Source: Prevotellamassilia sp. | GTDB taxonomy: Bacteria > Bacteroidota > Bacteroidia > Bacteroidales > Bacteroidaceae | Assembly (NCBI GenBank): GCA_018383375.1 | Contig: JAHAWW010000239.1 | Span: forward strand, 1-15,218 | Direction of reading: 5' to 3' | Length of the DNA: 15,218 nt | In this document: positions 1-7,139 of the stretch, in pieces | Layout: every line of letters begins with the position of its first letter | Numbering within the stretch: the stretch's first letter is position 1 | Notes under the pieces: model-generated | Database searches by the model: none | The model's input: the letters and a program-made list of their open reading frames with translations, nothing else | Told to the model about the DNA's origin: nothing | Position numbers and translations under genes: made by a program

Positions 1-2
1 AT

Positions 3-86
3 TACGACCTGCAGGGACGCCGCCTGGCAGAGCCCGTCAAAGGCATCTGTATCTCGTCTGACGGACAAAAAACGGTGAGGCCGTGA
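3..86 (+). CDS. C-terminal end of a secreted protein (partial)
   Basis: Only the last 27 codons and the stop are in the window; the start lies upstream. The visible tail begins YDLQGRRLAEPVKGICI and ends KTVRP. The pattern YDLQGRR, a short linker, GI-hydrophobic-x, then a basic end is the usual C-terminal tail of many Prevotella secreted proteins and resembles the type IX secretion sorting tail (Por_Secre_tail family). This suggests an exported, possibly surface-attached protein. The usual GIYI is GICI here, and the usual N-G-K-K turn is replaced by S-S-D-G-Q-K. Nothing can be said about the main domain. The other two frames hit stops within this stretch or give no recognisable pattern, which supports frame 3. 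Confidence 0.6.
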   Translation, partial: YDLQGRRLAEPVKGICISSDGQKTVRP

Positions 87-115
87 GATAATAACGTGAG
101 ACGAAGAGACTAAGA

Positions 116-210
116 GCGGCGTAGCAAGCCCTAAAAGGGCGCAACATATCAGCCCAGGTCGTCAGGCCTGGGCTGATTATGTAACGGCCCTTTAGGCCTT
201 ACGAGTCCGC
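116..210. repeat. Long imperfect inverted repeat / extended hairpin
   Basis: The two arms run from about 116-158 and 167-210 around an 8-base loop. The inner 11 bp (148-158 with 167-177) pair perfectly. With small bulges the pairing continues through ACATA/TATGT and CCTAAAAGGGC/GCCCTTTAGG to a closing GCGG/CCGC. It begins 30 bases after the stop of the upstream gene. There is no T-tract on the 3' side, so it is not a standard intrinsic terminator, although it may protect or end that transcript. It could also be a copy of a dispersed palindromic element. Confidence 0.7.
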
Positions 211-283
211 TCCTATACGGCATTATCTATTGACAAAAAACAAAACCAAACGGCAAACTGCCCCTTGGAAGCGAAGGTTTCGT

Positions 284-337
284 CGTGGCAGAGTTGCTCG
301 TTCGTCGCAAAAAACGGCCATTCGGCCCTCTGCCACG
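284..337. repeat. 10-bp inverted repeat with a 34-base loop
   Basis: CGTGGCAGAG at 284-293 is an exact reverse complement of CTCTGCCACG at 328-337. The loop contains a small GGCC...GGCC stem. The repeat lies about 30 bases upstream of the predicted -33 box for the lipoprotein gene. It could be a regulator site or an RNA hairpin at the end of an unseen transcript. The rest of the gap between 211 and 367 shows no gene that I can support. Confidence 0.5.
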
Positions 338-367
338 CCATAAAAAGTGCTAAACAGAACATTAGGT

Positions 368-398
368 TTCGCTTTTTGGATTTTTAAGCGTAATTTTG
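368..398 (+). promoter_or_regulatory. Bacteroidetes-type promoter for the envelope cluster
   Basis: TAATTTTG at 391-398 matches the -7 consensus TAnnTTTG exactly. TTCG at 368-371, 19 bases upstream, matches three of four bases of the -33 box TTTG. Transcription would start near 405 and give a leader of about 64 bases before the ATG at 469. This argues against the in-frame GTG at 412 as the start, because it would lie almost at the transcription start. Confidence 0.65.
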
Positions 399-468
399 CA
401 GGCGGTTTGGTGTGCGCTTTTCGCTCATCGGCCGCCATTTATCCATAAACACGACGCTTCTAACAACA

Positions 469-1821
469 ATGACGAAACGCTTTAAAGCCGTCCGAGCCGC
501 TCTCTTGACACTCTGTCTCTTGGCCACGGCGGCCTGCTCCACCGACGACGACATCTCCGTGGACATCTCACAATACAACGACTGCATCATCACGAAAATG
601 ACCATGGGCACGATGTTCAGAAACGTGACGAACGCCGACACTACCTATCGCGTGGGCGTCACAGGCTCGCTCTATCCCTTGAGCATCGACCATCGACAAG
701 GCCTCATTTTCAACAACGACTCGCTGCCCGTGGGCACTGACGTGACGAAAGTGGCTTTTTCGGAACTCTCATCATCGGGCTATTTGGCCATACGTTCTCT
801 CTGGACGGGCAACGACACGGCTTTCGTCGCTACCGACTCGACCAACTGCTCCACCGAGAGACTCATCACCGTGACGGCCTACGACGAGGTGTCGAAACGC
901 TCCTATCGCCTGCATATCAACGTGCATCAAGAAGAGGGCGACTCTATGATATGGCAAACCAAAGCCGACGGCAACAGCGACATCGCCTCGTTTGAGGGAC
1001 GGGTGAAAGCCGTGGGCACACAATGGGGCGTGGCGCTCTATGGACACAAAAACGGCACAGACAAGGTGTTGGCCACCACCGATGGCGGTAAGAACTGGAA
1101 CGAAAAGGTTCTGCCCGACGGGTTTGACACGCAAAGCGTGTGCCGACAAAAGGATAGCAACACGTGGTGGGCCACAACCGCCGAGGGGTTGATGAAATCG
1201 ACCAACGGCGAGGACTGGACAAGAGTGGAAGACGCAACGGCACCACAAAAACTGCTCTGTGCCGACCGACACGGACTCACGGCCATCAAAAACGGCGCTA
1301 TCGCGACCTCCACCGACGGCGGACTCTCATGGAGCGCAGACCCTATGGCCGAGGACACACCACTGCCCACAGACGAACTGCAAGCCGTGGCGCTCTCACA
1401 CCCCACAGACGACAAACTCGTGGAATTGATGTTGACCGGACGCGACACCAACGGACAAATGGCAGTGTGGCGCCGCACCGTAGACCTCACGGGTGTGAAC
1501 GTGATGGGATGGTATAAACTGCCTGTCGACGCCTCTTTTGCACTGCCTGTGCTCTCACATATGGCGCTCGACGTTTACGACGATCATGTCATCACAACAG
1601 GACTGACGGCCGAAGGCGCTACGGCTCCCATCTATATGAGCCAAGACCAAGGACGCACCTGGAAACTTCAAGGACTGAAACAACCCGGCTCTGCCTACGC
1701 CTCGGGTGGACCACAGACGCTTGCTGTGGACGACGGGCAACACATCTGGCTGATTGACCCCATGGCCGGCACGGCTCTCGCGGGACGACACAACAGATTG
1801 GGATGGGCCGAGAATAAATAA
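469..1821 (+). CDS. DUF6242-like Asp-box lipoprotein
   Basis: This encodes a predicted 450-residue lipoprotein. The ATG at 469 is chosen because it opens a typical lipoprotein signal, MTKRFKAVRAALLTLCLL, followed by a lipobox ending in TAAC; the in-frame GTG at 412 lies next to the predicted transcription start. The N-terminal half, to about residue 160, looks like a beta-sandwich region. The second half has four Asp-box motifs (S/T-x-D/N-x-G-x-x-W type) near residues 204, 244, 281 and 391, the mark of sialidase-like beta-propellers. Those motifs are structural and do not imply sialidase activity; I see no catalytic signature. From recall, the composition and position match DUF6242 proteins, which in Bacteroidales sit near the DUF6089-uppS-bamA genes. 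The protein is probably anchored in the outer membrane. Its role is unknown. It is the first gene behind the promoter at 368-398. Confidence 0.8.
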   Translation: MTKRFKAVRAALLTLCLLATAACSTDDDISVDISQYNDCIITKMTMGTMFRNVTNADTTYRVGVTGSLYPLSIDHRQGLIFNNDSLPVGTDVTKVAFSELSSSGYLAIRSLWTGNDTAFVATDSTNCSTERLITVTAYDEVSKRSYRLHINVHQEEGDSMIWQTKADGNSDIASFEGRVKAVGTQWGVALYGHKNGTDKVLATTDGGKNWNEKVLPDGFDTQSVCRQKDSNTWWATTAEGLMKSTNGEDWTRVEDATAPQKLLCADRHGLTAIKNGAIATSTDGGLSWSADPMAEDTPLPTDELQAVALSHPTDDKLVELMLTGRDTNGQMAVWRRTVDLTGVNVMGWYKLPVDASFALPVLSHMALDVYDDHVITTGLTAEGATAPIYMSQDQGRTWKLQGLKQPGSAYASGGPQTLAVDDGQHIWLIDPMAGTALAGRHNRLGWAENK

Positions 1822-1823
1822 AG

Positions 1824-1925
1824 AGAGTCTGAGAGACCAAAAGACAAAAGCGTCCTTACAGGCCGTGCTTAACCGCTTAAACTCTTCGTCTTTTAGTCTC
1901 TTCGACTCTTTGTCTCTTAGACTCT
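1824..1925. repeat. GAGTCT/AGAGAC-rich inverted repeat between genes
   Basis: AGAGTCTGAGAGACCAAA at 1824-1841 is a near-perfect inverted copy of the sequence at 1909-1925 (TTTGTCTCTTAGACTCT). The right arm lies in a run of short CTCTT-type units from 1880 to 1934, which reads like a degenerate array with units of about 7-9 bases. Related motifs occur at 95-116 and 3438-3475. The repeat fills most of the 147-base gap between the lipoprotein and the DUF6089-like gene and could form a hairpin in the mRNA. I find no clear promoter in this gap. Confidence 0.6.
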
Positions 1926-1968
1926 TAATCTCACAAATAATCCAAACCACGTGGACCTCAAACGCTAT

Positions 1969-2658
1969 ATGAAGCGACTGATTGCCGCTGTTTGTGCCCT
2001 GACGGCGTGGACGGCGGCCGTGGCTCAAGACGACGTGACCTACCGCATGGAGGTGGGAGGCGGCTTGGGAGTGGGCAGTCTGCTCTGCGACGTCAACCAC
2101 AAGGTGACGTCGGGACTGGGCGTGGCCGGTAGCGGATTTGTGAGATTTATCATCAATCCCTATATGGCGGTGAAAACTTCGCTGGGCTACACCAAAGTGA
2201 AAGGCAACACCAACGGCGAAGTGAATTTTTACCCCTCCACAGCCACCGAAGGCGTGACCGCCGACAGGCTCAACTACAACTTCAGCGGCGGCGTGACAGA
2301 CTTGACTGCCGTCTACGAGCTCCACTTCTTGCCCTACGGCTACACAGGGGGCTATCGCGGCCTTAAACGCCTCACACCTTATTTCGCCTTGGGCTTCGGA
2401 CTGACTTATGGCGACGTGGACAAGGCCGTGACGGTCAATCTGCCCATCGGCATCGGCGTGAAATGGAAAATGGCCGAAAGACTCAACCTCGGCTTGGAAT
2501 GGACCATGCACCTCACGCCCTCAGACCGACTCGATGGGCTCGAGACACCACGAGGCATCAAAACGGCCGGCTTCAGAAACAAAGACCACTTCGCCACGAC
2601 TCTCGTGACGCTGAGCTATGACATCTCGCCCAAATGCCCCAACTGCAACCGCGACTGA
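1969..2658 (+). CDS. DUF6089-like outer membrane beta-barrel protein
   Basis: This encodes 229 residues when started at the ATG at 1969, which begins a clear signal peptide, MKRLIAAVCALTAWTAAVAQ, with cleavage likely after AVA. An in-frame GTG at 1951 adds six residues and is less likely. After the signal come alternating hydrophobic and aromatic strands with glycine-rich turns (EVGGGLGVGSL near the start, then YFALGFGLTYG and IGIGVKWKM). The protein ends in a strand rich in T, L and Y and a short tail with two cysteines, CPNC. This is the pattern of a small eight-stranded-type barrel. From recall it fits DUF6089, a family found next to uppS and bamA in Bacteroidales. Function is unknown; the position suggests an envelope role. 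It ends 31 bases before uppS, so the two are probably co-transcribed. Confidence 0.82.
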   Translation: MKRLIAAVCALTAWTAAVAQDDVTYRMEVGGGLGVGSLLCDVNHKVTSGLGVAGSGFVRFIINPYMAVKTSLGYTKVKGNTNGEVNFYPSTATEGVTADRLNYNFSGGVTDLTAVYELHFLPYGYTGGYRGLKRLTPYFALGFGLTYGDVDKAVTVNLPIGIGVKWKMAERLNLGLEWTMHLTPSDRLDGLETPRGIKTAGFRNKDHFATTLVTLSYDISPKCPNCNRD

Positions 2659-2689
2659 CATCCTACCTCCACAACAAGACGTGCACACC

Positions 2690-3427
2690 ATGACGACCAC
2701 ACACATACCCCGACACATCGCCATCATCATGGACGGCAACGGCCGATGGGCCAAAGCGAAAGGACTGCCCAGAAGCCGCGGACATCAAGAGGGCGTGGAG
2801 ACAGTGAGACGCATCACGACACTGGCCTCAAACCTCGGCGTGAAATATCTCACTCTCTATACCTTCTCTACCGAAAACTGGAACCGGCCAGCCGATGAAG
2901 TGGCAGCGCTTATGGCGCTGATCATCTCGGCCATGGAGGAGGAACTGTTTATGAAAAACAACGTCCGACTGCGCACCATCGGCGACCCCGACAGACTGCC
3001 CGAGGACGTGAAAAAGGCTATCTGCGGACTTGAAGACCGCACAGCAGCCAACACGGGTATGACTATGGTCATCGCCCTGAGCTATTCGGCACGATGGGAA
3101 TTGACCGAGGCCACACGACAAATCGCACAAAAAGTCCAACAAGGTGTCATCGCTCCCGACGACATCAACGAACAAACCATAGCCGAACATCTCGCCACGG
3201 CTTTTATGCCCGACCCCGACCTGCTCATACGCACCGGAGGCGAAGTGAGACTGAGCAACTACCTGCTGTGGCAATGTGCCTACACCGAACTCTATTTCTG
3301 CGACACCTTCTGGCCCGATTTCGACGAAGAAGACCTCATGAAGGCCATCGAAGCCTACACCGGCAGAGAGCGACGCTTTGGCAAAACAAGCGAACAGGTG
3401 GGAACAACGACTACAAACGACAGATAA
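2690..3427 (+). CDS. uppS: Undecaprenyl diphosphate synthase (isoprenyl transferase)
   Basis: UppS condenses farnesyl diphosphate with eight isopentenyl diphosphates to make undecaprenyl diphosphate, the carrier for peptidoglycan, O-antigen and capsule units, at the inner face of the cytoplasmic membrane. The product is 245 residues, normal for the family. HIAIIMDGNGRWAK at residues 9-22 holds the catalytic Asp15, equivalent to E. coli Asp26. YTFSTENWNRP follows. RTGGEVRLSN starts at residue 181 and supplies the diphosphate-binding Arg181, Arg187 and Ser189; Glu200 in YTELYF matches the E. coli magnesium ligand Glu213. RERRFG near the end is also typical. The ATG at 2690 is chosen because it places the first motif at the usual distance; an upstream ATG at 2618 would overlap the previous gene by 41 bases and add an unconserved stretch. 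Confidence 0.97.
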   Translation: MTTTHIPRHIAIIMDGNGRWAKAKGLPRSRGHQEGVETVRRITTLASNLGVKYLTLYTFSTENWNRPADEVAALMALIISAMEEELFMKNNVRLRTIGDPDRLPEDVKKAICGLEDRTAANTGMTMVIALSYSARWELTEATRQIAQKVQQGVIAPDDINEQTIAEHLATAFMPDPDLLIRTGGEVRLSNYLLWQCAYTELYFCDTFWPDFDEEDLMKAIEAYTGRERRFGKTSEQVGTTTTNDR

Positions 3428-3437
3428 CACAATAAAA

Positions 3438-3475
3438 AGACTAAGAGACTAAAAGCTACTCTTTGACTCTTTGGC
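3438..3475 (+). repeat. GACTAAGAGACTAAAAG-type motif before bamA
   Basis: The uppS-bamA gap (3428-3505) contains AGACTAAGAGACTAAAAG, followed by CTCTTTGACTCTTTGGCTC, so two GACT-type stretches lie in opposite sense. The first half matches the reverse complement of the array at 1880-1934. No TAnnTTTG box is visible in this gap, so bamA is probably read from upstream. Confidence 0.5.
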
Positions 3476-3505
3476 TCATATACAAATCATACACTCTACA
3501 CTCGC

Positions 3506-6154
3506 ATGATTAAGACGCGCAAACACTGGGCTGCACGATGGCTGGCCTTCTTCATAACACTCACCGCTACTCTCACGGCCACAACGGCAATGGCGCAAAA
3601 CACCCTGCCCAAGCAGATTAAGCCACAAATCAATTACACTGGCGACCGAACCCGATATGTGTTGGGCGGACTCGTGGTGGAAGGCGTGAGCGGATATGAC
3701 GAAGATTTGCTCAAAAACATCTCCGGACTCAACGTGGGCAGTGTCTACGACGTGCCGGGTGATGACATCGCCGAAGCCATAAGGAAATATATGGGCCAAA
3801 AACTCTTCGCCAACGTGCGCATTGAGGCCGACAGCATCGTGGGCAGCGAAATCTTCTTGCACGTCTATCTCACGGCTCAGCCACGCGTGTCGAGCATCAA
3901 CTATTCGGGCATCAAAAAAAGTGAGCGCGAAGACCTCGAGCAACGACTCGGTCTGCAAGTGGGCAACCAAATCACACCCAATATGGTAGACCGCGCCGAA
4001 ATCTACATCAAACGCTATTTTGACGAAAAAGGTTTCAAAAACGCCAAAGTCAACATCACCCAAAAAGAAGACGTGACGTCGCAAAACCGCGTGATGCTGG
4101 ACATCGATATCGTGAAAAACGAAAAAATCAAGGTGAAACGCATCCACATCAGCGGCGTAGACGAGAAAGAGGCCCGAAAACTCAAAAAGGCCATGAAAAA
4201 GACCCACGAGAAATCGCTGGTCAACATTTTCCGCTCAAAAAAGTTTATTCCCGAAAAATATGAAGAAGACAAGGGCTACGTCATCGACAAAATGAATGCC
4301 TGGGGCTATCGCGACGCACTCATCACCAGCGACAGCGTGGCCACAGTCGACGACGAGCACGTCGATGTGTATCTCAACCTCTATAAAGGACAAAAATATT
4401 ATCTGCGCAACGTGGAATGGGTGGGCAACAAAGTCTATCCCTCCGACCTGTTGCAAAACGTGCTGAAAATGAAGCGAGGCGACGTCTACGACCAAAGCCT
4501 GCTCAACAAACGACTCCACGAAGACGACGACGCCATCGGCAATATGTATTACAACAACGGCTACGTCTTCTACAACCTCACTCCCGTCGAGGTGAATATC
4601 GACGGCGACTCAATCGACCTCGAAATGCGTATCGAGGAAAACAATCAGGCCACCTTCAATCACGTGCGCATTGCCGGTAACGACCGCGTCTATGAAAACG
4701 TCATCCGACGCGAACTGCACACCAAACCAGGCGACCTCTTCTCTATGGAGGCCATCAAACGCACCGTCATGGAACTGGCCAACATGAACCAGTTCGACCC
4801 CGAAGCCCTACAATCCGAACTCTCCAAGAATATCAAGCCCGACCCCGCCAGCGGAACCGTAGACATCACCTATCCGCTCGTGACCAAAGGCGGCGACCAA
4901 GTGGAGCTCTCTGCAGGATGGGGACAAACGGGTATCGTGGGACGAGTGGGCTTGAAGTTTACCAATTTCTCCATTCAAAACCTCTTCGGAAACGGAGCCA
5001 AACGAGCCGGCTTCATCCCTCAAGGCGACGGACAGACCCTCTCGCTCAGTGGACAAACCAACGGCACCTACTTCCAAAGCTACTCGCTCTCGTTCCTCGA
5101 CCCCTGGTTTGGCGGCAAACGACCCACACAGTTCTCTTTCTCTGTCTACTACAGCAAACAGAGCGACATCAACTCCAGCTACTACAACAACTACAATAAC
5201 ATTTATAACTATTACTACGGCTACGGCACCAACTCAAGCTACTACGACTATAGCAACTATTATGAGCCGAACAAATACGTCAAGATGTTCGGTTTCTCCA
5301 TCGGTTTGGGTAAACGTCTGCGCTGGCCCGACGACTATTTCTCGTTTATGGCCGAACTCTCCTACACCCGCTATATGCTCAAGTCGTGGCAATACTTCCT
5401 CATCACCGATGGTAATTGCAACAACATCAATCTCTCGTTCACACTGAGCCGCTCGTCGACAAACGACCCCTTCTTCCCCCGTCGTGGCTCCGAGTTTATG
5501 GCCTCCGTCACCCTCACACCGCCCTACTCGCTTTGGGACGGCAAAGACTACAAAAATCTGGCCACCAACTACAACACCGCCTCTTATCAGCGCGAAGCCC
5601 AAGAAAAATACCGCTGGATTGAATATCATAAGTGGAAAATGAAATTCCGCACCTTCACAGCCTTGTCCAACGCCAACAAGACTCCGGTGCTCATGACACG
5701 TGCCGAATTTGGTATTCTCGGCGCCTACAACCGCCACAAAAAGTCACCGTTTGAGTCTTACTATGTGGGTGGCGATGGCATGTCGGGCTACTCCACGGGA
5801 TATGCCACCGAGACCATCGGTCTGCGTGGATACGACAACGGTTCGCTCGCCGGCAACAACACTTCAAACGCCTATGCCTACACCCGCATGACGCTCGAGC
5901 TGCGCTATCCGATTATGCTCCAGGCCTCAACAAGTATGTATGCGCTGGCATTCGTCGAGGGCGGTAACGCTTGGACCGACGTGAGCAAATTCAATCCCTT
6001 CGACATGAAGCGTTCGGCTGGCTTCGGCGTGCGTCTGTTGCTCCCCATGGTGGGCTTGATGGGCATCGACTGGGCCTACGGTTTCCAGAAAACTATCAAC
6101 GGATACAACGCCGGCGGATCACAGTTCCACTTCATCATCGGTCAAGAATTCTAA
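3506..6154 (+). CDS. bamA: Outer membrane protein assembly factor BamA
   Basis: BamA is the core of the BAM complex, which folds beta-barrel proteins into the outer membrane. The predicted product has 882 residues, at the long end of the usual range. It has a signal peptide ending ATTAMAQ (cleavage after about residue 30), then POTRA repeats over roughly residues 35-440, recognisable by GLNVGSVYD-type and GN-x-hydrophobic patterns (GNKVYPSDLLQNVLKMKRGDVYD and others), then a C-terminal 16-strand barrel starting near VELSAGWGQTG. The conserved loop-6 motif appears as LRGY at residues 773-776. The chain ends in FHFIIGQEF, a standard beta-signal with terminal Phe. An unusual Tyr/Asn-rich insert occupies about residues 559-591 of the barrel, probably an extracellular loop. 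The ATG at 3506 gives the only sensible signal peptide. The next gene, ompH, follows after 53 bases. Confidence 0.97.
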   Translation: MIKTRKHWAARWLAFFITLTATLTATTAMAQNTLPKQIKPQINYTGDRTRYVLGGLVVEGVSGYDEDLLKNISGLNVGSVYDVPGDDIAEAIRKYMGQKLFANVRIEADSIVGSEIFLHVYLTAQPRVSSINYSGIKKSEREDLEQRLGLQVGNQITPNMVDRAEIYIKRYFDEKGFKNAKVNITQKEDVTSQNRVMLDIDIVKNEKIKVKRIHISGVDEKEARKLKKAMKKTHEKSLVNIFRSKKFIPEKYEEDKGYVIDKMNAWGYRDALITSDSVATVDDEHVDVYLNLYKGQKYYLRNVEWVGNKVYPSDLLQNVLKMKRGDVYDQSLLNKRLHEDDDAIGNMYYNNGYVFYNLTPVEVNIDGDSIDLEMRIEENNQATFNHVRIAGNDRVYENVIRRELHTKPGDLFSMEAIKRTVMELANMNQFDPEALQSELSKNIKPDPASGTVDITYPLVTKGGDQVELSAGWGQTGIVGRVGLKFTNFSIQNLFGNGAKRAGFIPQGDGQTLSLSGQTNGTYFQSYSLSFLDPWFGGKRPTQFSFSVYYSKQSDINSSYYNNYNNIYNYYYGYGTNSSYYDYSNYYEPNKYVKMFGFSIGLGKRLRWPDDYFSFMAELSYTRYMLKSWQYFLITDGNCNNINLSFTLSRSSTNDPFFPRRGSEFMASVTLTPPYSLWDGKDYKNLATNYNTASYQREAQEKYRWIEYHKWKMKFRTFTALSNANKTPVLMTRAEFGILGAYNRHKKSPFESYYVGGDGMSGYSTGYATETIGLRGYDNGSLAGNNTSNAYAYTRMTLELRYPIMLQASTSMYALAFVEGGNAWTDVSKFNPFDMKRSAGFGVRLLLPMVGLMGIDWAYGFQKTINGYNAGGSQFHFIIGQEF

Positions 6155-6207
6155 AAAACTTCTTCCTCAAAACAAACCAAGACCTAACCCCTTTAATGTA
6201 TATAGGT

Positions 6208-6726
6208 ATGAAAAAGACATTGCTCACACTCGCCCTGCTGCTCATCACCACAGCCGGCGCCATGGCACAAAAATTTGCCCTCGTCGATATGGAATATATC
6301 ATGGGTAATATCCCTGCCTACGAAAGAGCCAACGAACAACTCAATCAGACTTCAAAAAAATGGCAGGCCGAGGTCGAAGCGCTCGACAACCAAGCCAAGA
6401 CGCTCTACAAAAATTATCAAAACGAAGTGGTCTTCCTCAGCGAAGCACAAAAGAAAGAGCGCGAGCAGGCTATCGTAGACAAAGAGAAAGAGGCCTCTGA
6501 ACTCCGCAAAAAATATTTCGGACCGGAGGGCGAACTCTATAAAAAACGCGTGGCGCTCATCGAACCTATTCAAGACGAAATTTACAACGCCATCAAAGGC
6601 ATCGCACAGGCCAAAGGCATTCAGCTTGTGCTCGACCGCGCCTCACAAAGTGCAGGCATCATTTTTGCCTCTCCCGCTGCCGACATCAGCAATGAGGTAC
6701 TGGCCAAGTTGGGCTACACCAATTAA
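6208..6726 (+). CDS. OmpH/Skp-family periplasmic chaperone, first copy
   Basis: Skp/OmpH proteins are trimeric periplasmic holdases that keep unfolded outer membrane proteins soluble on the way to BAM. This copy has 172 residues. The signal peptide is MKKTLLTLALLLITTAGAMAQ. The mature protein starts KFALVDMEYIMGNIPAYERA, the family's opening strand. A long charged coiled-coil arm rich in K, E, Q and A follows over about residues 45-125 (the tentacles), then a closing body segment with GIQLVLDRASQSAGIIFA and the end LAKLGYTN. The ATG at 6208 is preferred over one at 6196 (MYIG...) because it opens the signal peptide with the basic MKK. It lies 53 bases behind bamA with no strong promoter between them, so the two are likely co-transcribed, as in many Bacteroidales. 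Confidence 0.95.
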   Translation: MKKTLLTLALLLITTAGAMAQKFALVDMEYIMGNIPAYERANEQLNQTSKKWQAEVEALDNQAKTLYKNYQNEVVFLSEAQKKEREQAIVDKEKEASELRKKYFGPEGELYKKRVALIEPIQDEIYNAIKGIAQAKGIQLVLDRASQSAGIIFASPAADISNEVLAKLGYTN

Positions 6727-6763
6727 ACAAGATACATATACCCAAAAGTTTGCCTTTTTCCCA

Positions 6764-6831
6764 ATCACACAATCACACCGCTGTATCTCTTTGTGTGATA
6801 GCCGCTTGCGGTGACTGAAGCGTTCAGTCAC
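6764..6831. terminator. Two hairpins after the first ompH, possible terminator
   Basis: ATCACACAA at 6764-6772 pairs exactly with TTGTGTGAT at 6791-6799. A tight second hairpin pairs GTGACTGAA (6811-6819) with TTCAGTCAC (6823-6831) over a 3-base loop. Neither is followed by a T-tract, so this would not be a classical intrinsic terminator on the + strand. It lies 38-105 bases after the ompH stop and may end or stabilise the bamA-ompH transcript. Confidence 0.4.
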
Positions 6832-6965
6832 GCTCAATCACGGTGAAAGGATACGAAAAAACAAGTTTTTCTTGCTCACCGCTGAACTTACACAAACTTT
6901 GCACCTAATCGGTGCAAGTTTGGTTGCATTCAGCATAGCCAAAATGAAAAACTTGCGTCTTTCCT

Positions 6966-6996
6966 TTTGTCTCTGCCTTCATTTACACTAACTTTC
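6966..6996 (+). promoter_or_regulatory. Upstream, slightly degraded promoter copy
   Basis: TTTG at 6966-6969 and TAACTTTC at 6989-6996, separated by 19 bases, match the Bacteroidetes consensus except for the final C in place of G. It is the upstream member of the duplicated promoter pair. It may be weak, inactive or recognised in other conditions. Confidence 0.45.
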
Positions 6997-7058
6997 GCCT
7001 GTCGGTGCAAGTTTGGCTGCATTCAGCATAGCCAAAATGAAAAACTTGCGTCTTTCCT

Positions 7059-7089
7059 TTTGTCTCTGCCTTCATTTGCACTAACTTTG
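7059..7089 (+). promoter_or_regulatory. Strong promoter for the second ompH
   Basis: TTTG at 7059-7062, 19 bases, then TAACTTTG at 7082-7089: a perfect match to the Bacteroidetes primary sigma consensus. The start of transcription would fall near 7095, giving a leader of about 45 bases before the ATG at 7140. The second ompH can therefore be expressed independently of bamA. Confidence 0.8.
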
Positions 7090-7139
7090 CACCCACAAAG
7101 ACAAGAACATACAACAAGATATCAATAAACTCATTTACA

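Larger units (their letters stand above)
6910..7095 (+). repeat. 93-bp tandem duplication carrying a promoter
   Basis: The block starting at 6910 recurs starting at 7003, with a period of exactly 93 bases. Over the first 86 bases of the unit I see only two mismatches (6924/7017 and 6985/7078). The units diverge after TAACTTT. A partial, more worn copy of the unit end (TTACACAAACTTTG) lies at 6888-6901. Each unit holds a TTTG box and a TAACTTT- box 19 bases apart, so the promoter itself has been duplicated. The segment fills most of the gap between the two ompH genes. Confidence 0.9.

Noticed and set aside
412..468. GTG start at 412 for the lipoprotein gene
   Set aside because: It lies only a few bases after the predicted transcription start, and the 19 extra residues would hide the lipoprotein signal that begins at 469.
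772..1490. Minus-strand frames opposite the lipoprotein
   Set aside because: They are shadows of a gene whose signal peptide and Asp boxes fix the + strand frame.
2618..2689. Upstream ATG at 2618 for uppS
   Set aside because: It overlaps the preceding gene by 41 bases and adds residues absent from the family; the ATG at 2690 puts HIAIIMDGNGRW at the usual place.
3..3475. GACTAAGAGACT motifs as insertion-sequence ends
   Set aside because: No transposase, target duplication or element of consistent length lies between the motif sites; the intervening DNA is made of conserved genes.
6910..7095. CRISPR-like array
   Set aside because: The units are 93 bp, only two full copies exist, and there are no spacers; each unit contains a promoter.
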